Source of the DNA: Myxococcota bacterium
GTDB lineage: Bacteria; Myxococcota_A; UBA796; UBA9615; JAKLKC01
DNA length: 64,000 nt
Direction of reading: 5' to 3'
Assembly: GCA_023150875.1 (NCBI GenBank)
Contig: JAKLKC010000023.1
Span: 29,239-93,238 of the forward strand
Below are positions 11,018 through 18,992 of this stretch, piece after piece (within the stretch, counting starts at the first letter, position 1; every line of letters begins with the position of its first letter). The position numbers and the translations under genes were made by a program. Under the pieces are notes generated by a model, which searched no databases, was not told the DNA's origin, and saw only the letters and a program-made list of their open reading frames with translations.

Positions 11018-11803
11018 ATGGCGGAGCTGGCGACCCACACCGCGGCGCGGAAGCGATTCCAGCCGGACACCGATCTGGCGAGCCACGAGTCGCGGGTGGT
11101 CTTCACGCTGCTGGGGATGGTGGCGGACCTCGTCCTCGACCTGGACATGACGGTCACCCGGGCGCGGGACCTGTTCACCCTGGCCCTCTACGAGAAGGCG
11201 GAGCAGCGCTTCCGCACGTCGACTCGGATCTCCCTCGCCTTCGACACCGCGCTGCGCACCGTCAAGAAGATCAAGCGCAAGTGGCGCGACGGCGGGATGG
11301 ACGAGGCCGATGGCCCGCTCTACAACATGCGGCGGAAGGTCTACCTCATGCTCCTCTGCGAGGACATGGACCTGGAACGCATCTCCCGGGAGCTGCCCAT
11401 CAACTACGAGGTGAACTACGCCCGCCTCGCGGTCGAGACCCTTATGGAGCAGGGTCTCGTCGAGGAGCGGGTGGAGCACGGCCAGGTCGTGTACCACGGG
11501 GTGCTCACCCGCGATCACATCGACCTGACCCGCAACCAGGACAGGGAGGCCGCCTTCGAGGGGTTCGACCGGTTCCTCGCCGCCCTCCGGAAGCTCGCGC
11601 GGGAGCGCCTGCTCAAGGGGAACACCAGTTCCCTCGCCCGGGGGTACATCGTCCGCTGCCGACCCGAGGACGCCGCCGAGCTCCGGGATGACCTGCGGGC
11701 CGCGGTGGTCCAGGTGCTCATGAACTTCGAACGCAGGGCCGACGATCTCCGGGACGACCAGGTCCAGGAGATGGAAGTCCTGCTCGGCCTCACTCCGGGG
11801 TGA
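11018..11803 (+). CDS. uncharacterised protein with two helix-turn-helix-like segments
   Basis: A soluble 261-residue protein that I cannot place in a named family. Residues 48-85 (ending RISLAFDTALRTVKKIKRKW) look like a helix-turn-helix, and residues 105-160 (DLERISRELPINYEVNYARL, then VEHGQVVYHG) look like a winged helix with its wing. A charged helical C-terminal half follows, rich in Arg, Glu and Leu. It could be a DNA-binding regulator with an oligomerisation domain. The ATG at 11018 has GGAGAGGAGAGGG just upstream and a TTGACA promoter with a 140-nt leader, so it is probably transcribed on its own. A lipoprotein gene follows 43 nt later. Confidence 0.7.
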   Translation: MAELATHTAARKRFQPDTDLASHESRVVFTLLGMVADLVLDLDMTVTRARDLFTLALYEKAEQRFRTSTRISLAFDTALRTVKKIKRKWRDGGMDEADGPLYNMRRKVYLMLLCEDMDLERISRELPINYEVNYARLAVETLMEQGLVEERVEHGQVVYHGVLTRDHIDLTRNQDREAAFEGFDRFLAALRKLARERLLKGNTSSLARGYIVRCRPEDAAELRDDLRAAVVQVLMNFERRADDLRDDQVQEMEVLLGLTPG

Positions 11804-11846
11804 TCCCCGGCTCCGCGCGCCACGCCGCGGCCCGCGGGAGGAGACC

Positions 11847-12413
11847 ATGACCGATCCGCTCACCGCACTGCTCAGGGTCACCCTCGTCGCTGTGGCCCTC
11901 CTGGCCCACTCCGGGTGCGCGCCGGGCGACCTGGACGCGCCGGGTCCCGGAGAGGCGCCGATCCCCGACGACGGCGGCGATCCCCTCCTGCCCAGTCTCG
12001 CCCTGGACCCCAGCTCCGAGCCCGTGGAGTTCGACCTCGGCGACGGAGAGGGCCACGGCGGGGATGGCGCCGGCGTCTCCGTCGGCGTCGACGAGGCGGT
12101 CCCCCACCTCTCCGGCGACATGGGAGTGTTCCAGGTGTCGGTCGGCGAGACCTTCGTCTACCGGTTCGAGATCGTGGGGACCGGCGAGCCCGACATCGAG
12201 TGCCGCGCCGTGAGCGCCCCCGACGGCGGCACCTTCGCGCTGGCGACGGACCAGGGCGAGGCGATGTGGACCTGGACCCCAGGACCCGACGACCTGGGGC
12301 GCCACTCCGTGCAGTTCGCCCTGCTGCGGACGACGACCTTCGAGGTCCTGGACGCGCTGCTTCTGGAGATCCAGGTCTCGCCCCGGGAGGCCCTCGTCGA
12401 GTACGGCTTCTGA
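11847..12413 (+). CDS. secreted Ig-like (cadherin-type) domain protein, probable lipoprotein
   Basis: Begins with a hydrophobic signal (LLRVTLVAVALLAHSGC) whose Cys24 could be lipidated, although the His at -3 is not a canonical lipobox residue. An acidic Pro/Gly linker follows. Residues 90-180 match the bacterial putative-Ig/dystroglycan-like fold seen in He_PIG domains: SAPDGGTFALATDQGEAMWT then WTPGPDDLGRHSVQFAL. Such domains usually mediate extracellular contacts. A GGGAGGAG ribosome site precedes the ATG at 11847. It may be co-transcribed with the upstream HTH-like gene. Confidence 0.7.
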   Translation: MTDPLTALLRVTLVAVALLAHSGCAPGDLDAPGPGEAPIPDDGGDPLLPSLALDPSSEPVEFDLGDGEGHGGDGAGVSVGVDEAVPHLSGDMGVFQVSVGETFVYRFEIVGTGEPDIECRAVSAPDGGTFALATDQGEAMWTWTPGPDDLGRHSVQFALLRTTTFEVLDALLLEIQVSPREALVEYGF

Positions 12414-12537
12414 TCCCAGCGCCCCCGCTACGGCGCCCCTCCCCGTCGCCCTCCTCCCCGCGCGGGTTCCCGCGGCGCCGAGGGTAGAGTAGGCTGCGCC
12501 GGCGGTCGGACGCGACCTGCCCGCCGCCCGGTGCGCC

Positions 12538-13428
12538 ATGGACCCCGACCGAGTCCCCTCCCTTCCCACCCGCCCCCGGATCCGCGCGAGCCTGGCGGCC
12601 GCCGTCGTTGCCTCGATGGTGGCCCTGCTCGTCGCCCTGACGTCCCCGGCCCAGGAGGGGGAATCCCCTCCTTCCCTCTCCGCAGGATCTCCCGGGGAGG
12701 CCGGTGCCCCCGATGGCGCGTCCGCCCCGGAGGGGGAGGCCGGCAGCCCACGGAACTTCCCGCCGCCACCCGGTGCGGGAGCCTTCCTGGGCGCCCCGCC
12801 GGAGTTCCCGCGCAGCACCCTCTCCGAGACGGACCTGGACGCCATCGCCGGCCGGTTGCTGGCCCTCCAGTCCGCGGTCGGCTCCGGGGACGAGGGACGC
12901 ATCCTCGCCGCCTTCGCCGACCTCCCCGAGGCCCGCCGGCAAGACGTGGCCGCCAAGCTCCTGGAGATGCGGCCGACGGAGTTCCGCCTGGAGACCGCCC
13001 TGGAGAGGAACATCGAGGAGGTCGAGCCAGGGCGCGAGGTCGTGGTCCACGCCGCGATGACCATCGGCTCCGACTCCCCCTCGGGGCAGTACCGCTTCGC
13101 GGGGATCCCCGCCACCCTGGGCTTCCGCAAGGGGGAGGGAGGCGAGTGGCGCCTGATCTCCACGAACCTGGACCGGGTGATCGTCTCCCCGCGTGCGGTC
13201 TTCAAGTGGGCCACCGGCGCCTGCGCGTCCACGGTCCTGCTGGGGGTGCTGTACCTGGGCCTGGTGATCTGGCTCGCCGTGGACAACGCCCGCCGGGACT
13301 GGTGGGGGCGGGAGAGTCAGCAGGTCGTGTGGTTCGTGCTGATCTTCGCCGCGTGCGGCCTCGGCCCCCTGCTCTACCTCGTCCTGGTGAAGCTCCGGCG
13401 GGCCCGGGCCCCGGGGGAGCCCGCCTGA
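12538..13428 (+). CDS. exported/membrane protein with PLDc_N-like C-terminus
   Basis: 296 residues: an N-terminal hydrophobic segment (residues 22-41, ending LTSPAQ) that may be a signal peptide or anchor, a Pro/Gly-rich linker, a folded region at 95-225, and two closely spaced transmembrane helices at the C-terminus. The final part (AVDNARRDWWGRESQQVVWF and CGLGPLLYLVLVKLRR) resembles the short PLDc_N membrane hairpin found before phospholipase-D-like enzymes, but no HKD catalytic motif is present. Function unknown. The ATG at 12538 lacks a clear ribosome site; TAGAGT at 12485 could be a -10 element. Confidence 0.68.
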   Translation: MDPDRVPSLPTRPRIRASLAAAVVASMVALLVALTSPAQEGESPPSLSAGSPGEAGAPDGASAPEGEAGSPRNFPPPPGAGAFLGAPPEFPRSTLSETDLDAIAGRLLALQSAVGSGDEGRILAAFADLPEARRQDVAAKLLEMRPTEFRLETALERNIEEVEPGREVVVHAAMTIGSDSPSGQYRFAGIPATLGFRKGEGGEWRLISTNLDRVIVSPRAVFKWATGACASTVLLGVLYLGLVIWLAVDNARRDWWGRESQQVVWFVLIFAACGLGPLLYLVLVKLRRARAPGEPA

Positions 13429-13452
13429 TCCCGAGAGACGCCAGGCCTGCCC

Positions 13453-13481
13453 TTGTCGGCCCCCGGACGGGCTCCTATGAT
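13453..13481 (+). promoter_or_regulatory. promoter of the TPR/aspartyl-protease operon
   Basis: TTGTCG (13453-13458) and TATGAT (13476-13481) are 17 nt apart. Transcription from about 13488 would give a leader of nearly 200 nt before the TPR gene. The leader carries an ATG at 13612 in a different frame that overlaps an in-frame TGA. Confidence 0.55.
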
Positions 13482-13681
13482 GGGCGGAGCGGTGCTTCAC
13501 CTGCCTGGTGCGTGATTCGGGAGGCAATGGCTTGCTCCCTGTTTCATGGACCGGGGTTTGTCCCTTACCGCCTTGTGCACCCCTTCTGTCAGGGGAGCCT
13601 GCCGCGGTAACATGAAGCCCACCTCGCAAGAGGGGGCGAAGCCGCCAGCCCACACGGCCGAGGCGGGGAGGACCGCTTCTT

Positions 13682-14743
13682 CTGTTACCCGCGACGGTCG
13701 CCGCGCCGCTCCTGATCGCCCTCGGACTCTCCGCGGCGGTGACGACCGAGGCGGAGGTCGCCCCTCCACCCGCCGGGGCCGACCCCGCCGCCGATGCGCG
13801 TCCGGCCGCAGGGGAGGATGCCCGCCTGCTGGACGAGGCGGAGGCGCTGCGCGCCATCGGGGAGTGCCGCGTGGCGGTGCCCCTGCTGCGGAGGCTCCTG
13901 GCGTCCTTCCCCGACTCCCCCCACACCCCTCCCGCGATGCTGGCCCTCGGCCAGTGCCTGGAGGGAGCGGGCGACGCCCCGGGGGCCCGGGAGGTCTACG
14001 CCGCCCTGCTCTCCCGCGGCGACGCCGCCCGCCAGCGGGACGACGCCTGGTTCCGACTCGGCGCGACCTTCCTGGCGACCGGGGAGTGGGGGGCCGCGGA
14101 GCGGGCCTTCGCCCGGGCATCCCGCTCCCGCGGGCTGACCGAGGAGGGACGTGCCACCGCCCGCGTGAACGTCGCGTTCGCGGCGGCCATGGGCGGGAAG
14201 GATCGCAAAGCCGCGTCGTTGCTAATGAAATCAATCCAGATCCTTGATGCGTCGCCGGACCTGGGGGACGGGATGAGGGCCTACACCCTCGCCCAGGCGC
14301 GGGTGGCCTGGGGGGTGCTGCTGGCGCGGGAGGCCGCCGGGGTGCGCTTCGACACCCGGAGCGAGGCCGCCCAACGCCGACGGCTCCAGGAGAGGGCCGA
14401 GGGGCTGCGCCGCGCCGAGGACGTTCTTGGGTCGGTGGCGTCGTTCCGGCTGGCCACCTGGAGCTGCGCGGCCCTCCACCTGCTGGGCGGCGCCTACGAA
14501 CGGTTCCACGCCGACCTCTCCGCCGCCGAGGCGCCCCGGGGGCTGGACGAGGCGGGGCGGCGCGCCTTCCACGCCGAGGTGGCCCGGCGGGCGGCTCCCC
14601 TGCTCCGGAAGGCCCTCGCCCACTACCAGGCCGCCCGGGACCTGTCGGTCGCCACGGGGGCCCTGGGGCCGTGGGGGGCGTGGGCGGGGGAGCGCGCCGC
14701 CCTGGTGGAGGACCTGGCGGCCTCGGCTCCGGGCGGGCCGTGA
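13682..14743 (+). CDS. exported tetratricopeptide-repeat protein
   Basis: The mature part is built of helical pairs typical of TPR repeats (for example CRVAVPLLRRLLASFPDSP and DAWFRLGATFLATGEWGAAE at residues 60-140), a scaffold for protein contacts. The first ATG/GTG in frame is GTG 13739, which would remove the export signal. Upstream in the same frame lies LLPATVAAPLLIALGLSAAV, a clear hydrophobic signal core, and GGGAGGA at 13666-13672 sits 9 nt before CTG 13682, chosen here as the start (353 residues). No ATG, GTG or TTG occurs in frame between the TGA at 13613 and 13739. The stop overlaps the next gene by GTGA, so the two are translationally coupled. Confidence 0.72.
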   Translation: MLPATVAAPLLIALGLSAAVTTEAEVAPPPAGADPAADARPAAGEDARLLDEAEALRAIGECRVAVPLLRRLLASFPDSPHTPPAMLALGQCLEGAGDAPGAREVYAALLSRGDAARQRDDAWFRLGATFLATGEWGAAERAFARASRSRGLTEEGRATARVNVAFAAAMGGKDRKAASLLMKSIQILDASPDLGDGMRAYTLAQARVAWGVLLAREAAGVRFDTRSEAAQRRRLQERAEGLRRAEDVLGSVASFRLATWSCAALHLLGGAYERFHADLSAAEAPRGLDEAGRRAFHAEVARRAAPLLRKALAHYQAARDLSVATGALGPWGAWAGERAALVEDLAASAPGGP

Positions 14744-16635
14744 GTCCCCCCCTCGCGGCCCTCTGGGGATGGCTCGCGGCGGCTGCCGTGGCGGCGGCTC
14801 CCCCGCCCGCGGACTCCCCGCCCCGGGACCTGGACGTGCGGACGGGGGCGGTGCTGGCGCGCGCGCTGAACGCCGCGGGGGGGGTGGACCGGCTGCGGGG
14901 CCTCGACACCCTGCGGGTCCGCGCCCGGATCGAGGCCGCGGGGCTGGTGGGGCAGGTGCAGATCGCCCTGGACTCCGGGGGCAGCTACGTCGAACGGTCC
15001 CGCCTGGGCCCCTTGGAAGCGGCGCTGGCCTTCGCTCCCGGCGCCCCGGGGTGGTTCCTGGAGCACGGCATCGTTCGCTCCCCACTGCCCCCCCCACGCC
15101 GCCGTGCGGGGCTCGACTCCGCCTACTACGACACCTGGCGCTACCTCCTGCCGGGGGCCCCCGGCCTGTGGGCCGCGCTGCGGGGGTCCTCCCAAGACCG
15201 GGACGTGGAGCCGTGCCAGTGGGTCGAGCTGCGCCCCGGCGGCGTGACGCCCCGGAGGATCTGCTTCTCCGACGCGACGGGCCTGCCCGCACAGGCCCGG
15301 TTCCAGGCCCCCGACTCCGGGTCCGAGGTCCGGGTCCGCTACCGGGCATGGCGGCACGTCGACGGAGTGGCCCTCCCCTTCCTCCTCCGGGTGGAGAAGA
15401 AGGGGCTGCCCGGGAACGCGGTCACCCTGACGGTCACCGCCTGGGAGCTCGGACCGCGTATCCGGCCCGAGGACCTGGCTGCCCCCGAGGAACCGGGTCC
15501 CCCCGCCCTCCTGGCGGCGGAGGCGGCCCGGGGGATCCCGCTGCACTTCGACGGCTCCCACCTGTACCTGGACGCGCTGGTGGACGGGCGGGGACCGTTC
15601 ACGTTCCTGCTGGACACCGGGAGCTCTACGTCGGTGCTCGACCGCGCCCTGGCCCGCGCCCTGGGCCTGGTCCCCGAGGGGGAGGTGGAGGTCCGCTCCG
15701 CCTCGGGCCCCGTCCGACACCAGCTCGTCCGGGTCCCGAGCTTCGACCTGCCCGGGGTCCGGCTGACCGGGGTGACATGGACGGCGGCGCCCCTCCGGAC
15801 CACCCTCCGATCCCGCCTGGGACGGGACGTCCACGGACTCGTGGGGGCGGACCTCCTTCGGCGCTTCGTCACCGTGGTGGACTACTCCCGGGGCCGCCTC
15901 TCCCTCCACGATCCGGACGACTGGGAGGCACCCATGGGGGCGGTCGCCCTTCCCCTGGAGGTCACCGGGGGGGTGCCCTCGGTGCGGATCTCCGTTGACG
16001 GCGAGGCCGCCGAGCCCTTCGTCGTGGACACCGGCTCGGAGATCGGCGCGGTCTTCGGGGGATCGGACCTCGCCCGGCGCCTCCTGGGACGGCACGGCCC
16101 GGGCTCCCCGGCGGTGGCCGACGGCGTGTCCGGGCCGGTATCGCTGACGGCGCTGCGGGTGGCGTCCCTGGAGGCGGGGCCGTTCCGGGTGGCCTTCCCC
16201 GTCCTCCACGTGGTCGACGCGCCCCCCGCCGTGTCCGGCGGGACCGCCCTCCTGGGCACCCCCTTCCTGTCCCGCTTCACCTGCGCCTTCGACCTCTCCC
16301 GGGACCGACTCTGGCTGGTGCCCGATGCGCGCTACGGCGATCCCGAGCCCCTCGACCGAAGCGGGCTGGCCCTGGGTTGGGAGGACGGGGACTGGCGGGT
16401 CCACGCGGTCGCCCGGGGTTCACCCGCGGAGGCCGCGGGCCTGCCCGTGGGGGCCCTGGTGAGGGCGATCCAAGGCACGCCCCTGACAACCTCGTCCCGG
16501 GGATCGTGGCGCTCCCTCCTCGCCGGGGCGGCGGGGAGGCAGGTCGTGCTGGAGATCGGGCGCCCCGGCGAGCGGGGGCGCCGCGTCCGGCTGGACCTCG
16601 CTCCCCCACCCCCTGGACGCCCCCCGCCTCCGTGA
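14740..16635 (+). CDS. exported retropepsin-like aspartyl protease with PDZ domain
   Basis: A 631-residue periplasmic or surface protein. A signal peptide (LAALWGWLAAAAVAAA) is followed by a beta-rich N-terminal domain (residues 30-255) and two pepsin/retropepsin-like units, each with the catalytic DTGS: FTFLLDTGSSTSVLD near 292 and PFVVDTGSEIGAVFGG near 430. Paired DTG units within one chain can form a complete active site. Residues 545-625 are a PDZ domain (ARGSPAEAAGLPVGALVRAI). The GTG at 14740 overlaps the TPR gene stop by 4 nt, so the TPR protein is a likely partner. A long minus-strand frame over this gene is only its shadow. Confidence 0.85.
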   Translation: MSPPLAALWGWLAAAAVAAAPPPADSPPRDLDVRTGAVLARALNAAGGVDRLRGLDTLRVRARIEAAGLVGQVQIALDSGGSYVERSRLGPLEAALAFAPGAPGWFLEHGIVRSPLPPPRRRAGLDSAYYDTWRYLLPGAPGLWAALRGSSQDRDVEPCQWVELRPGGVTPRRICFSDATGLPAQARFQAPDSGSEVRVRYRAWRHVDGVALPFLLRVEKKGLPGNAVTLTVTAWELGPRIRPEDLAAPEEPGPPALLAAEAARGIPLHFDGSHLYLDALVDGRGPFTFLLDTGSSTSVLDRALARALGLVPEGEVEVRSASGPVRHQLVRVPSFDLPGVRLTGVTWTAAPLRTTLRSRLGRDVHGLVGADLLRRFVTVVDYSRGRLSLHDPDDWEAPMGAVALPLEVTGGVPSVRISVDGEAAEPFVVDTGSEIGAVFGGSDLARRLLGRHGPGSPAVADGVSGPVSLTALRVASLEAGPFRVAFPVLHVVDAPPAVSGGTALLGTPFLSRFTCAFDLSRDRLWLVPDARYGDPEPLDRSGLALGWEDGDWRVHAVARGSPAEAAGLPVGALVRAIQGTPLTTSSRGSWRSLLAGAAGRQVVLEIGRPGERGRRVRLDLAPPPPGRPPPP

Positions 16636-16658
16636 GGCCCCCGGCGGGCCCCGCCCGG

Positions 16659-17603
16659 TCAGATCTGGCCCCGGGAGAGGAACTCGGCGAAGAGCTGGGG
16701 GGCGAGGGACTTCATCTCGCGGCGGGACGGGATGTCCCGCTGGCCTCGGGCCGTCGCCTCCCGGGAGCGGATCAGGGCTTCGTGGAAGCGGTCGGCGGGG
16801 TTCGGCGGCCGGGCGGGGACGGGGTGGAGGGCCCACAGCTCGGCGAGGATCCCCAGGAGGACCAGCCACGGCCCGGGGGGGTCGAGGTCCAGGTCCTGGG
16901 CGTCCAGGAGCAGGGCCGCCACCCGGGCGTCCGCCAGGTCGCCGGGCCGGACCGCACCCGAGGCGGCGACGGCCCTCCGGTACACGTCCCGGGCCGCGAA
17001 CGCCTCGCCCTCGCCGTAGCGGTGATTGGCGAGCCACAGGAGGGTGCGGGGGGCCGCGGGCTCCCGCTCCAGGGCCCGGTGGGCGGCCTGCTCCGCCTCC
17101 TCGGGGTAGCCCGCCGCCTCCCACCACTCCGGCGCGAGCCGGCCGGCGACCGTCCCGTCCGGACCCAGGGCCTCGCAACCCCGGGCCACCGACGCGGTGA
17201 CGCCCCGGCGCGCCGCCGCCAGCACGTCCCCCGGCGCGGCGGCGCCGATCCGGGCCAGCTCCGCCCCCAGGTCCGCGCTCGCCAGTTCCTCGGGGCTCCG
17301 CGTCGCCGCCACGCGTTCCGACAGGCCCCGGAGGGCCCTGGCCAGCGCCACCTCTCCCCGTATCCCCGCCGCCGCCTCCGCCGCGCCCCCGAGGGCCCCG
17401 GCGGCGAGCAGACGCCTCACCGGGGCGAGGCGCGCGGACCGGCTGGAGAAGAGGCCGAGCTGGCCGGGGAGCTCGGCGGCCGGCTCCGGATCGTCCGCGA
17501 GGACCGGAGAGTCGGGCTCCTCGACCCAGGACACCGGAGGCGCGGGCTCCGCCGCCTTCACCGGCCCGAAGAGGTCCAACTGGATCTCCCGAGTCCACCT
17601 CAT
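16659..17603 (-). CDS. uncharacterised alpha-helical protein
   Basis: A soluble, almost entirely helical protein of 314 residues, very rich in Ala and Leu. Residues 155-215 (HRALEREPAAPRTLLWLANH) look like degenerate TPR helices. The motif TREIQLDLFGP stands at the N-terminus and LPGQLGLFSSRSARLAPVRR follows at about 45, suggesting two short Leu/Phe interaction motifs. The start at ATG 17603 is chosen because the 16 upstream codons (from GTG 17651) are a low-complexity Gly run; either is possible. It is convergent with the aspartyl protease gene. I do not recognise the family. Confidence 0.6.
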   Translation of the reverse strand: MRWTREIQLDLFGPVKAAEPAPPVSWVEEPDSPVLADDPEPAAELPGQLGLFSSRSARLAPVRRLLAAGALGGAAEAAAGIRGEVALARALRGLSERVAATRSPEELASADLGAELARIGAAAPGDVLAAARRGVTASVARGCEALGPDGTVAGRLAPEWWEAAGYPEEAEQAAHRALEREPAAPRTLLWLANHRYGEGEAFAARDVYRRAVAASGAVRPGDLADARVAALLLDAQDLDLDPPGPWLVLLGILAELWALHPVPARPPNPADRFHEALIRSREATARGQRDIPSRREMKSLAPQLFAEFLSRGQI

Positions 17604-17711
17604 CCGCCCGCCGCCGCCTCCGCGGGCCCCGCCGCCGTCCGCATCGACCACCTCCAGGTTCCCGCCCCGCCCCGCCCGGACCCATGCGGATCCGCGCGCC
17701 CTCGCGCCATC

Positions 17712-18293
17712 TTACCGCCGCGGTTCGGCCACGTAGATCACCTGGTAGCTCAGGGGCAGGAGGCAGGGGATGGCGGGCTTGTGCCCCAGGGGCACCATGA
17801 ACCCCACCGGGACGTCCTCCACCGGGACGAACCCGCTCAGGTCCAGCATGCGGTGGACCCAGCGGGGGAGGATGTAGTGGCGGTGCTCCCGGGTGTAGTA
17901 GAACCGCGGGAGCCGGAGCCACTCTGCGAGCCAGATCGGGGGGTGGAGGGGGTTCGGAGTGGAGAGGACCAGGCGTCCCCCCGGCGCGAGGAGGGTCCGG
18001 CAGTCCCGCAGGAAGCGGTACGGGTCGTCGACGTGCTCGACGATCTCCCCCGCCAGCACCGTGTCGAAGGCCGAGGCGGGGAGCAGGTCCGTCATGTGGG
18101 CGGCGTCGCCGGCGACGGTGCGGGTGTAGGGCGGCTCGGCCGGACGGGAGACCAGGTCGAAGCCGACGACCTGCGCGCCCCGCAAGAAGTGGTTGGGGAT
18201 CTGGGCGAAACCGATGTCGAGGAGCCGGTCGCCCCGGGCGCGCTCCGCCATCAGCCGCAGGCGGCGGGTCTCGTTGGGCTCGACGAGGGGCAT
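17712..18293 (-). CDS. class I SAM-dependent methyltransferase
   Basis: 193 residues of the UbiE/type-11 kind. Motif I is RLLDIGFAQIPNH, a variant lacking the usual Gly-x-Gly (DIGFA instead of DxGxG); FDTVLAGEIVEHVDDPYRFL is motif IV and LLAPGGRLVLSTPNP the post-motif. The presence of PRFYYTREHRHYILP suggests an uncommon substrate pocket. The substrate is unknown. It lies 34 nt downstream of a lipoprotein gene on the same strand. Confidence 0.82.
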   Translation of the reverse strand: MPLVEPNETRRLRLMAERARGDRLLDIGFAQIPNHFLRGAQVVGFDLVSRPAEPPYTRTVAGDAAHMTDLLPASAFDTVLAGEIVEHVDDPYRFLRDCRTLLAPGGRLVLSTPNPLHPPIWLAEWLRLPRFYYTREHRHYILPRWVHRMLDLSGFVPVEDVPVGFMVPLGHKPAIPCLLPLSYQVIYVAEPRR

Positions 18294-18327
18294 GGGGCGA
18301 GGTCTCGGCGCGGGGGGTTGGGCGGGA

Positions 18328-18825
18328 CTAGGGCACGTCGGCGGGGAGGGTGTACTCGGTCTCCACCCGCGCCGAGGTCAGGCCCGCCGCGTCCGTCAGC
18401 GTGACCCCGAAGAGGAACGTCGCGCCGTACGTGAGGTCTCCGTTGGGCACCGCGAGGCCGAGCTCCAGGTCCCCCGAGGTGAACGCGGGCTCGGAGGAGG
18501 GGATGTCCGCCCCCGCGGCCTCCTCGCCATCGACGAAGATCGTGGCGTGGCCCCCGGGCACGTCGGCGTTGGGGTCTTCGAAGTGGAACGCGAAGGACAG
18601 GTAGTCGCCGCCGCTCTCCTGCACCAGCCGCACCACGAGGTCATCGATCTCCGGCGCGGCGGGCGGCGGGGTGTCGTCGTCACCGGCGCTGTCGTCGTCC
18701 GCGGTGTCATCGTCGGCGCTGTCGTCGTCGCCGACCGCTTCGGGCCCGCAGGCCCCGGGCAGGGCAAGCAGTCCGAGCCCGATGGCGAGGCGCATCCAGG
18801 CGCGCGCGGGGAGCGAGGGGGTCAT
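18328..18825 (-). CDS. lipoprotein with Asp/Ser/Thr linker
   Basis: 165 residues. The signal peptide RLAIGLGLLALPGAC ends in a likely lipidated Cys26, although Pro-Gly-Ala before it is an imperfect lipobox. The linker GDDDSADDDTADDDSAGDDD follows directly; runs of this kind are frequent in lipoproteins of Myxococcota and related lineages and help place the genome. The rest (residues 55-165) is an all-beta domain, with EIDDLVVRLVQESGGDYLSF and a GVTLTDAAGLTS strand pair, resembling Ig-like or fibronectin-like folds. Function unknown. Same strand as the methyltransferase after it; divergent from the radical SAM gene. Confidence 0.75.
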   Translation of the reverse strand: MTPSLPARAWMRLAIGLGLLALPGACGPEAVGDDDSADDDTADDDSAGDDDTPPPAAPEIDDLVVRLVQESGGDYLSFAFHFEDPNADVPGGHATIFVDGEEAAGADIPSSEPAFTSGDLELGLAVPNGDLTYGATFLFGVTLTDAAGLTSARVETEYTLPADVP

Positions 18826-18992
18826 CGGGGGGTGGGCGTCTCCGGGGCCGACGGCCGGGACAAGCGAGTCCCGTGCCCGCCGATCGGGCGCGGCGGTGCC
18901 CGCGGGAGCGCGGGCGGCGGCGAGGATGGCACAAGGCGGCCTCGCCTGCCAAGGGCGACCGCGACCGGCGCGGGTTCGGGTTAGACTGGCCC

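Noticed and set aside
14623..16404. 593-codon minus-strand frame over the aspartyl protease gene
   Set aside because: The plus strand carries DTGS, PDZ and signal motifs; the minus frame has none and is a third-position GC artefact.
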